A stretch of DNA of 9,043 bases from an uncultured Mycoplasmatota bacterium (lineage in GTDB: Bacteria > Bacillota_I > Bacilli_A > RF39 > UBA660): the NCBI GenBank assembly GCA_946491675.1, contig CAMLYN010000038.1, positions 1 through 9,043 of the forward strand, given 5' to 3'. This document shows, piece after piece, positions 1 through 5,696 of the stretch. The notes beneath the pieces were generated by a model. It saw only the letters and a list, made by a program, of their open reading frames with translations. It did not search any database and had not been told where the DNA came from. Both the position numbers and the translations under genes were made by a program. The first letter of the stretch is position 1. Every line of letters starts with the position of its first letter.

Positions 1-42
1 GCTTGTGCACAAAAGATTAAAATATAAGTGGTAAAAAATGGG

Positions 43-1191
43 TTATAATAAATCTTCGTAATCGTTATTAAAATTAGTAATTATTTCAATATTATCAATA
101 CATTCTTTAATTAATTGTTGATAATTAAATTGTTCATATTCTAAACATTTTTCTAATTTAGGATTAATTACTGGATGTTTAGGAACAAAAATCGTACAAC
201 AATCTTCAAAAGGTAAAATACTTGTTTCATATGTTCCTATTTTTTTAGCGATGTCAATAATTTCTAGTTTATCTAAACAAGCTACAGGTCTAATTATTGG
301 AAAATTGGTTACACTATTAATAACATTAATACTCGTCAAAGTTTGACTAGCAACTTGACCAATACTTTCACCATTAATAACTACTTTATATTTTTTATCA
401 ATATTAGTAGCGATACGATACATCATTCTTCTTAATATTGTTATATTATATTCACTAGGAACTTTTTTATATATTTCTTCTTGCAATTTAGTAAAAGGTA
501 CTACTAATAATCTAATATTACCTGAATATTCATTTAAAATACTTGCTAATTTAATAACTTTATTTTTAGCTTCTAAACTAGTATGAGGAGGTGAATCAAA
601 ATATAAACAATCAATATCAATTCCTCTTTTTAAAGCTAAATAACCAGCTACAGGAGAATCAATCCCTCCTGATAACATTAAAATTCCTTTCCCTTGAATA
701 CCAACTGGATATCCACCACTACCTTTAATTTCATTTAAATATATGTAAGTATCTTCTCTTATCTCGATATGAACAACAATATCAGGATTATGAACATCAA
801 CCTTACAATCAAAATTTTTTAAAACTAAAGATCCAATTATATTATTAAACTCCATCGATTTAATTTCAAAATTTTTATTAGCTCTTTTCGTTTCTACTTT
901 AAAAGTTTTAAAATTAGTATTTTTTAAAACCTCTAAAACACCTTTTTTTATATCTTCACTATTAGTATTAACTTGATAAGCAATTACTATTCCTTGTAAT
1001 CCAAAAACTTTTTGTAATTTTTTGCTAACACTATCAACATCATTAGTTAAAATATACATTCGATCTCTTTTTTTTATTATTTTAACATTAATCATTTTTT
1101 TTATATTTTCGTTTAATTTATTAATAAATTGATTACGATTCCCTTTCTTAGTAGTTAATTCTCCATATTTTATTAATATTAGTTTTTGCAT
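43..1191 (-). CDS. thiI: tRNA 4-thiouridine synthase / thiazole sulfur-transfer protein ThiI
   Basis: ThiI adenylates U8 of tRNA with ATP and replaces its oxygen with sulfur passed from a cysteine desulfurase; it can also supply sulfur for the thiamine thiazole. The 382 residues show the expected order: an N-terminal ferredoxin-like region (about 1-60, with K8-Y9-G10-E11-L12), a THUMP tRNA-binding domain (about 60-165) and a PP-loop ATP pyrophosphatase domain from about 168. The PP-loop is SGGIDS at 174-179. The C-terminal motif FEDCC (328-332) carries the cysteine pair at the place where the family has its catalytic Cys. There is no rhodanese extension, so this is the short Bacillus-type form. 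The ATG at 1191 has AGGTG at 1203-1199 and its own promoter. In Bacillus a desulfurase gene (nifZ/iscS) lies next to thiI; none is present here. The identification rests on several motifs and full family length. Confidence 0.96.
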   Translation of the reverse strand: MQKLILIKYGELTTKKGNRNQFINKLNENIKKMINVKIIKKRDRMYILTNDVDSVSKKLQKVFGLQGIVIAYQVNTNSEDIKKGVLEVLKNTNFKTFKVETKRANKNFEIKSMEFNNIIGSLVLKNFDCKVDVHNPDIVVHIEIREDTYIYLNEIKGSGGYPVGIQGKGILMLSGGIDSPVAGYLALKRGIDIDCLYFDSPPHTSLEAKNKVIKLASILNEYSGNIRLLVVPFTKLQEEIYKKVPSEYNITILRRMMYRIATNIDKKYKVVINGESIGQVASQTLTSINVINSVTNFPIIRPVACLDKLEIIDIAKKIGTYETSILPFEDCCTIFVPKHPVINPKLEKCLEYEQFNYQQLIKECIDNIEIITNFNNDYEDLL

Positions 1192-1209
1192 AATAAATCA
1201 CCTGTTAAG

Positions 1210-1238
1210 ATTATATATTATTATGTAATTTAAAGCAA
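1210..1238 (-). promoter_or_regulatory. Sigma-A-type promoter of thiI
   Basis: On the minus strand, TTGCTT (1238-1233) is followed by a 17-bp spacer and TATAAT (1215-1210). Transcription would begin near 1203, giving a leader of only about 12 nt that holds little more than the AGGTG ribosome site. The terminator of the preceding gene lies just upstream, which fits an independent transcript. Confidence 0.6.
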
Positions 1239-1245
1239 GAAAAAA

Positions 1246-1265
1246 AAAGATAAAAAATTATCTTT
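1246..1265 (-). terminator. AT-only terminator-like hairpin after the 220-residue gene
   Basis: AAAGATAA and TTATCTTT form an 8-bp stem with a 4-nt loop, overlapping the stop codon at 1260-1258. In the minus direction the stem runs into a long T tract (plus-strand As at 1241-1248). The stem has a single G-C pair, so termination strength is uncertain, but the position and the U tract are right. Confidence 0.5.
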
Positions 1266-1920
1266 CTGAATGTCTTGTAATTACTGGAACTGGTTTTTCC
1301 ACGATTGGTTTAGTATTATAAGTTAATACATAGATTTTATCTCTATTTAAAACACTATCTTCTGTAAGTTCATAATCATTATTGGTCATATTACCTAAGA
1401 GTTTTCTTAATTTCTTATAATAATCTAAAACCCTTTTAGTATATAAAGAGTCACCATCTCCATAATAACCAATTGTAAATGAACCTCTAGAACAACTTCT
1501 AGCTAAATAAATTAGTTGATTAGCATGTACTCCATTAATTATTAAATGACCTTTTAAATCATTAGAATTTGGTTTAGTACAATATGAATCTCCTACTGGC
1601 TCAATTATTTTTTCTTTTTCACCTTTTAAGAATATTCCATTAATACAACTAAAGTTTTCATCTTCTGTAACTTCAATAAGTTTTTCCTCATTAGTTAAAT
1701 AACCACAGTCTTTTAAATATGAGCCAAATAACATTTTTCTAGATTTTAAATTTTTTAACCAAAGTTGTAAACTTAATTCATTTAAAGCTATTTGTCCTTG
1801 TTTTAATAAATCAAACATCATATCTTGATATCTTATTTCACCCATTGATAAAATTTCTTTTTCTTTTCCTTCTTCGTAACCTTTTTCTAGTAAATACCTT
1901 TTAATTAAATTTTCTGTCAT
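1258..1920 (-). CDS. Unrecognised 220-residue cytosolic protein
   Basis: I do not recognise this family. The frame opens at a TTG at 1944, but the ATG at 1920 is preceded by a perfect GGAGG (1931-1927) at 6-nt spacing, so I start there, giving 220 residues beginning MTENLIKRYL. No signal peptide or membrane segment is visible. The first 80 residues are rich in Lys/Glu/Leu and look helical. A middle part contains scattered Cys residues (S-C-I-N-G, S-Y-C-T-K and R-S-C-S-R-G) and glycine-rich turns (G-Y-Y-G-D-G-D). The tail is polar and ends in RHSER. It has its own promoter and terminator-like hairpin and sits between the pilin-like gene and thiI, where some Bacillota have a cysteine desulfurase. 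It shows no PLP-lysine or desulfurase motif, so it is not a broken copy of that enzyme. It is a real gene by start signals and length; the function is unknown. Confidence 0.8.
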   Translation of the reverse strand: MTENLIKRYLLEKGYEEGKEKEILSMGEIRYQDMMFDLLKQGQIALNELSLQLWLKNLKSRKMLFGSYLKDCGYLTNEEKLIEVTEDENFSCINGIFLKGEKEKIIEPVGDSYCTKPNSNDLKGHLIINGVHANQLIYLARSCSRGSFTIGYYGDGDSLYTKRVLDYYKKLRKLLGNMTNNDYELTEDSVLNRDKIYVLTYNTKPIVEKPVPVITRHSER

Positions 1921-1937
1921 TATTTTCCTCCATTCCG

Positions 1938-1956
1938 TAGACAAAAAAAATGTCTA
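1938..1956 (-). promoter_or_regulatory. Dyad in the leader of the 220-residue gene
   Basis: TAGACA, seven As, then TGTCTA form a perfect 6-bp inverted repeat. It lies between the predicted start of transcription (about 1967) and the GGAGG ribosome site (1931-1927). It could be a repressor operator or a small leader hairpin. On the minus strand the loop is seven Ts, so no U tract follows the stem and it is not a normal terminator. Confidence 0.4.
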
Positions 1957-1973
1957 AATACGACAGTTAAATA

Positions 1974-2002
1974 ATTCTATCACATATTTAATTATATGTC
2001 AA
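1974..2002 (-). promoter_or_regulatory. Sigma-A promoter of the 220-residue gene
   Basis: On the minus strand a perfect -35, TTGACA (2002-1997), a 17-bp spacer and TAGAAT (1979-1974) form a near-consensus promoter. The predicted start is near 1967, with a leader of about 47 nt that includes the TAGACA/TGTCTA dyad. The spacer itself holds CATAT-N6-ATATG, a possible operator. Confidence 0.75.
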
Positions 2003-2051
2003 ATTGATAAATAAATGTTAATTCAAATAAAGATAATAATTAAACATTAAA

Positions 2052-2086
2052 AAACGATTTTTCGATTTTACTCTACTAAATCGTTT
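2052..2086 (-). terminator. Distal terminator of the pilin-like gene
   Basis: AAACGATTT and AAATCGTTT form a 9-bp stem around a 17-nt loop. Read on the minus strand, the stem runs into six Ts. It lies about 135 bp past the stop of the pilin-like gene and upstream of the next promoter, so it separates the two transcripts. Confidence 0.55.
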
Positions 2087-2148
2087 ATTATTCTAGTTAT
2101 ATTATTACTAATATTTTTATTTAAAATAAATCTTGTAACAAAACCAAC

Positions 2149-2178
2149 CACACCTTGCCACATTATCGGCAAGGTGTG
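2149..2178 (-). terminator. Strong GC-rich hairpin after the pilin-like gene
   Basis: CACACCTTGCC and GGCAAGGTGTG pair perfectly over 11 bp with an 8-nt loop, the most GC-rich intergenic hairpin in the window. Read on the minus strand it is followed by a G/T-rich stretch, GGTTGGTTTTGTT, instead of a pure T run. A terminator for the pilin-like gene is the simplest reading. A smaller hairpin, TTGTAC-TTC-GTACAA, lies at 2189-2203 between it and the stop codon. A role as a protective 3' mRNA end is also possible. Confidence 0.6.
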
Positions 2179-2219
2179 ATTCCATTGTTTGTACTTCGTA
2201 CAATTATTTTATTATTAGC

Positions 2220-3869
2220 TCATTGCAATTCATATGGTGATTCTGCAGTACCTTCACCTCCAGTGAAGGTTAAGGCTGAAGTCCCTGACTTCAGATAGAT
2301 AACTGCGCGAACGCCGTAACTGTTCGACGGAATATCGCGGTTGAGGTCGCCATCGTTGTTGACATTACGAACGAAAGACGAACTAGAACGATTCATTGTC
2401 CAATAATAACTTGATACAGTTGGATTTTCAATTGTTGCTACATTCACAAATGTTTTGGCACTTGATGTACTTAAATCAATATCATTTCCACTAAACATCT
2501 CTCCTATTGTTGGCAATCCAACACTTGTAGACAATGTTTCATATTGAACATCAGTATAATTCGCACCATTTGAATAATCTCCAATATAAAATGTCTTATT
2601 TCCTGTATAACGATAATCACTTGATATATTATTAGCAAATGTATTTAGTGGTGTATATATCGTATGACTTGCCGTTATTGTTGCATTACTTCCATATTGA
2701 CTTGTTGTTGGAAGTAATCCATTTAATACTACTTTGATACTATCACCATCTTTACTTACTACCTTAAAGGTACATTTATTATCTGCTCCACATGCATTAT
2801 CATCACCACTATATGGCACATTGATATATTCTCCCACTTGAATATCACTAGTATTTGTTGCTTTATTTCCTGCTTCATAATTTGAAGTTAGAGTACCATT
2901 ACCTCCGGTAATGGTAACGTCAGAAATTTTTATAACTGCGCGGACGCTGATCGCAAACGCCGGACCGTGGTAGCCTATGCTGCCATTGCTGTGGACGTAA
3001 CGCACGTAAGACGAACTAGAACGATTTCCTAACCCAAATATATCTTTTATATCTAAATATGAATCAGTAGCTCCTGCTCTAGTATATTGTTCTTCATCTA
3101 ATAAACCAACTTTTTGCGTTGTTGTTATTTCATCAACATCAGTATATATTCCTACATTAAATGTATTATTTACTATATTATTTTGAACACTACTATCTAA
3201 ACTATTATAAAAATAATCATTTAACCAATTATTAATATAACTGCTTTCATAAGACTCTTCAGTTGTCCATACACTACTTGCTGATTGTATTATTGTTAAT
3301 GGTTGTTGGGAAATAAGTAGTAATGTATTAGCACTTGTATCAAACTCTAATACTCGCCAATGATGTCCTCCATACCATAAATAATTATTACTTACTTCTT
3401 CGTTTGTTCCTTTATAGTAATACAAATTAGGATTACTACTATCTTTTATTAATCCTGTTGTATTATCTTCATTATATTGTTCTAATAGCAATTCAATTAA
3501 AGTTGGAGGTATTTCACACACTCCATCATATTCAAAAACATATTGATTATAATTTTCATCATAATAATACCAAACACAACCATTCATAACTTCATCAGTT
3601 ACTGGATTAATTATTTGTTTATCTAAAAATCCCTTACTTTGAATATCTGATAACATTAAATATTTCTTATCAGATTCACTTGGATAGCCAATATCGTTTT
3701 CTACACTATAACGATAAGCTGCCTCTTCTATCGTTTCAATATTTCTTTCTAAAGCTTTTTCTTGACTATTTTTAATTGTATTTTGGACAATCGGAAATGC
3801 AATTAAAGCTATTACTGCTAATATAAGTAATATTCCTAATAATTCTACTAATGTAAAGCCTTTTTTCAT
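2220..3869 (-). CDS. Prepilin-like surface protein with two lectin-like domains, each holding a DGR-type variable block
   Basis: The 549-residue protein opens with a class III (prepilin) signal: KKG at 2-4, then F5-T-L-V-E9, and a hydrophobic helix to about residue 28. A prepilin peptidase would cut after G4, and E9 becomes Glu5 of the mature protein. Residues 29-119 resemble a minor pseudopilin, with C98 and C118 able to form a disulfide. Two extracellular domains follow. The first (about 145-316) has W171-R-V-L and W215-L-N as in DUF6273-like, C-type-lectin-type domains. The second covers about 340-530 and has another Cys pair, C360/C366. Each ends in a 32-residue block, N282-I313 and N493-I524, starting NRSSSS and ending VRAVI. 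Each block is followed by T-x-T-G-G-x-G-T. The blocks look like DGR variable regions. The gene has its own promoter and AGGAG (3882-3878) before the ATG. The pilin-like start is seen; surface display and ligand binding are inferred; the ligand is unknown. Confidence 0.9.
   Translation of the reverse strand: MKKGFTLVELLGILLILAVIALIAFPIVQNTIKNSQEKALERNIETIEEAAYRYSVENDIGYPSESDKKYLMLSDIQSKGFLDKQIINPVTDEVMNGCVWYYYDENYNQYVFEYDGVCEIPPTLIELLLEQYNEDNTTGLIKDSSNPNLYYYKGTNEEVSNNYLWYGGHHWRVLEFDTSANTLLLISQQPLTIIQSASSVWTTEESYESSYINNWLNDYFYNSLDSSVQNNIVNNTFNVGIYTDVDEITTTQKVGLLDEEQYTRAGATDSYLDIKDIFGLGNRSSSSYVRYVHSNGSIGYHGPAFAISVRAVIKISDVTITGGNGTLTSNYEAGNKATNTSDIQVGEYINVPYSGDDNACGADNKCTFKVVSKDGDSIKVVLNGLLPTTSQYGSNATITASHTIYTPLNTFANNISSDYRYTGNKTFYIGDYSNGANYTDVQYETLSTSVGLPTIGEMFSGNDIDLSTSSAKTFVNVATIENPTVSSYYWTMNRSSSSFVRNVNNDGDLNRDIPSNSYGVRAVIYLKSGTSALTFTGGEGTAESPYELQ
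2250..2270 (-). other. Distal palindrome after variable block 2
   Basis: ACCTTCAC and GTGAAGGT pair over 8 bp with a 5-nt loop inside the codons for T534-F-T-G-G-E-G-T541. The same protein motif after block 1 is also palindromic, but with different bases in both arms (see the feature at 2894-2916). It lies 28 bp past the end of the shared block. Confidence 0.6.
2276..2294 (-). other. 8-bp hairpin/cruciform 4 bp downstream of variable block 2
   Basis: CTGAAGTC and GACTTCAG form a perfect 8-bp inverted repeat with a 3-nt loop, coding L526 to S531. In coding sense it begins exactly 4 bp after the shared 11-bp block end (2309-2299). In the Bordetella phage DGR an inverted repeat of this size just downstream of the IMH promotes target recognition. 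The match in position and stem length is seen; the role is inferred. Confidence 0.6.
2298..2393 (-). repeat. DGR-type variable region 2 (VR2)
   Basis: This covers codons N493-I524. It aligns without gaps to VR1: the first 19 bases (AATCGTTCTAGTTCGTCTT) and the last 11 before the final base (CGCGCAGTTAT) are identical, and 65 of 96 bases match overall. GC is 47 of 96, far above the flanking gene. Differences from VR1 fall mostly on first and second codon positions and change amino acids. Several variable codons are AAC/AAT here or in VR1, as expected from adenine-directed mutagenesis of AAY codons in a template repeat. Confidence 0.75.
2894..2916 (-). other. 10-bp palindrome after variable block 1
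   Basis: TACCATTACC and GGTAATGGTA pair perfectly over 10 bp with a 3-nt loop, inside codons for T319-I-T-G-G-N-G-T326. It lies 15 bp past the shared block end at 2932. Compared with the distal palindrome of block 2, both arms differ in matching ways: ATT/AAT here against TTC/GAA there. Confidence 0.6.
2931..3026 (-). repeat. DGR-type variable region 1 (VR1)
   Basis: This covers codons N282-I313, residues NRSSSSYVR to SVRAVI. GC is 52 of 96 bases. It shares both edges with VR2, and similarity stops abruptly outside the block although both copies lie in comparable places of their domains. That argues for copying from a common template rather than simple domain duplication. Twenty of the 31 differences have an A in one copy. 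The 3' edge, GTCCGCGCAGTTATA, is the candidate initiation-of-mutagenic-homing (IMH) end. Confidence 0.75.
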
Positions 3870-3897
3870 ATCATAAACTCCTATCTATACTATATCA

Positions 3898-3926
3898 ATT
3901 CTAACTTAAAACAATTCAAAAGTCAA
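3898..3926 (-). promoter_or_regulatory. Sigma-A promoter of the pilin-like gene
   Basis: On the minus strand TTGACT (3926-3921), a 17-bp spacer and TAGAAT (3903-3898) make a strong promoter. Start is expected near 3891, with a leader of about 22 nt. It lies immediately after the ezrA terminator, so the pilin-like gene is transcribed on its own and looks constitutively expressible. Confidence 0.75.
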
Positions 3927-3935
3927 GTATATAAA

Positions 3936-3955
3936 AAACCGATAAAAATCGGTTT
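3936..3955 (-). terminator. Rho-independent terminator of ezrA
   Basis: AAACCGAT and ATCGGTTT form a perfect 8-bp stem with a 4-nt loop. On the minus strand a T run follows directly. It overlaps the first bases of the ezrA stop codon region, so translation and termination end together. Confidence 0.8.
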
Positions 3956-5657
3956 ATTCATAAAATTTAAGTAACTTATTATAAATTCCAGGTTCTATTT
4001 TATTTAAACAATTAATTGTCATTTCTAATGATTTTTGATATTCCCCTTTATAAAATAAAATTTCTGAATAAGTTAAACTTTTATTAGTATCATCGATCAC
4101 ACGATAACGATTACCATAAACTATTGCCATTTCTGCAAACATTGCTGTTTTAAGTAGTTCCTTAGTTGCACCATATAATTTTAAAACCAAATCACGAGCA
4201 GTATCAACTCTAGTATTTAAAACGCTAATAGTAATAGGTTTCTTTTCCAATTCATCAACAATATCCTTAATTGCACTAGAAGCTTCGTTTAATTGGGTAT
4301 AGTAATATTGAGGAATAACAGGAAAGTTATATTCACGCATCTTATTTTTAGAATCCTTTAAAATCGATTTAATTTCCTCTAATTGTTGACGAGCTCTTAA
4401 TTCATCTTCTTTCATACTACCTAAAGCATCTAATGAATTATCTAATCTTTCTTCAATATTATTTAATTTTAAAGATAATCCCTCAATTTCTTTAATCAAC
4501 TTAGAATAAGCAAAAGTATTATTTCCTGTGTGTTCTTTTAAAATATTATAATCATTATTTAAATTATTTAATTCTGATCTAACTTCATTTAATAAATTAA
4601 TATCATCATTAGATAAATTATAAACATTTTTAATATCGTCAATTTGACTAAATATGTCATTAACTAAATCATTTATTTTCGTTTTCTTATTAATAAAGGC
4701 TTCAACCAATTCATCATAAACTCTTCGATCAGCTTTTTCCTTTTCAAAATCATTAAATAAAGAATCGAAGTAGTCCAATAAAACTTTTAACTCAAATAAA
4801 TTATCTTCCAAATTTAATACCTTAGTTCTATCCATTATATCATTTAATTTTTTATTAGCTTCATCAATATTATAATCGACATTTAAATAATCTAATGGAT
4901 ATCCATCATTAACCATCTCTTTATACATTATAGATAATTCATCAATTTTTTTAGGAATAATACTAGTTGCCATTAAAACAATTGATGGAACTTCTTCTAT
5001 TACAATCTGCATATGCTTTAACATTTCGTCAATCGATTTAATTATTTTAGTAACTTCAGTATATTCATTATTTTCCATTGTTATTTCAAAAGCTTCAAAT
5101 CTTTTAGAAATATTTTCAAATTGTAATAAAATAGAGTTAGCAATCTCTCCATATTCTGCTTTATTATTATTAAATTTGTCATATAATTCGCGATACAATG
5201 CTTTAAATTTAATAATTATAGCACGATTTCTTTCTTCACTTGAAGTTATTTCTTTTATTTCATCTAACAATATTTCTGTATTAGTTCTTACCTTATATAT
5301 TTCCATCTCTAATTTAGCAATCTTAAATACTGTTGACTTATAATCTTGTTGTTTCAAAGAATAATCAGCTTCTAAAATCATATCAGTAATTTTAGGAATT
5401 TGATTAGATCTAATATCTTTAAATCTATCTTCCCAGTTGTTTAAATTAGCATCTAATTTATCATTTTTTAAAAATGTTTTGATTTTTGATATTTCTGAAC
5501 TAATTGGTGTACTATCGATAATATTCTTTTCTACTTCTAATTTATCAAGAACTGTTTTGTATTTTTTATTACGGTTATTTTGAAGCAAATTCAAAACAAC
5601 GACTATTATAATGACAACAACTATATACAGTCCTACAATTATTAGCATCAAATCCAT
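3954..5657 (-). CDS. ezrA: Septation ring formation regulator EzrA
   Basis: EzrA is a membrane-anchored spectrin-like protein of Bacillota that acts on the cytosolic side, restrains FtsZ ring assembly away from midcell and links the divisome to cell-wall synthesis. The start is set at the ATG at 5657, with AGGTG at 5667-5663. An in-frame ATG six codons earlier (5675) lacks a ribosome site. This gives 567 residues, close to the family length of about 560. One N-terminal membrane helix (about residues 2-24, I/V-rich) is followed by a basic stretch (NNRNKKYK) and then long acidic/lysine-rich coiled-coil helices to about 500. The last 60 residues have the family signature AEMAIVYGNRYR and end near N-K-I-E-P-G. 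It starts 39 nt after the stop of the tail-anchored gene and has no clear promoter of its own, so the two are probably co-transcribed. In Bacillus ezrA lies near thiI and rpsD, as here. Confidence 0.95.
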   Translation of the reverse strand: MDLMLIIVGLYIVVVIIIVVVLNLLQNNRNKKYKTVLDKLEVEKNIIDSTPISSEISKIKTFLKNDKLDANLNNWEDRFKDIRSNQIPKITDMILEADYSLKQQDYKSTVFKIAKLEMEIYKVRTNTEILLDEIKEITSSEERNRAIIIKFKALYRELYDKFNNNKAEYGEIANSILLQFENISKRFEAFEITMENNEYTEVTKIIKSIDEMLKHMQIVIEEVPSIVLMATSIIPKKIDELSIMYKEMVNDGYPLDYLNVDYNIDEANKKLNDIMDRTKVLNLEDNLFELKVLLDYFDSLFNDFEKEKADRRVYDELVEAFINKKTKINDLVNDIFSQIDDIKNVYNLSNDDINLLNEVRSELNNLNNDYNILKEHTGNNTFAYSKLIKEIEGLSLKLNNIEERLDNSLDALGSMKEDELRARQQLEEIKSILKDSKNKMREYNFPVIPQYYYTQLNEASSAIKDIVDELEKKPITISVLNTRVDTARDLVLKLYGATKELLKTAMFAEMAIVYGNRYRVIDDTNKSLTYSEILFYKGEYQKSLEMTINCLNKIEPGIYNKLLKFYE

Positions 5658-5696
5658 ATCATCACCTACTATCATTCTATCATATTTTTAAACAAA

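Noticed and set aside
1..42. Feature left of thiI
   Set aside because: Only 42 bp are available, with a GTGCAC palindrome and no clear terminator or promoter; nothing can be supported.
1921..1944. TTG start adding eight residues to the 220-residue gene
   Set aside because: The added codons contain the GGAGG ribosome site for the ATG at 1920, so the upstream start is not credible.
2220..3026. Simple domain duplication as the source of the two matching blocks
   Set aside because: DNA similarity is confined to the 96-bp block and stops at shared edges, the block is much richer in GC than its domain, and most changes are non-synonymous; ordinary duplication would leave similarity across the whole domain.
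5658..5675. Upstream ATG for ezrA at 5675
   Set aside because: No ribosome site precedes it, while AGGTG lies properly before the ATG at 5657, and the added codons would overlap that site.
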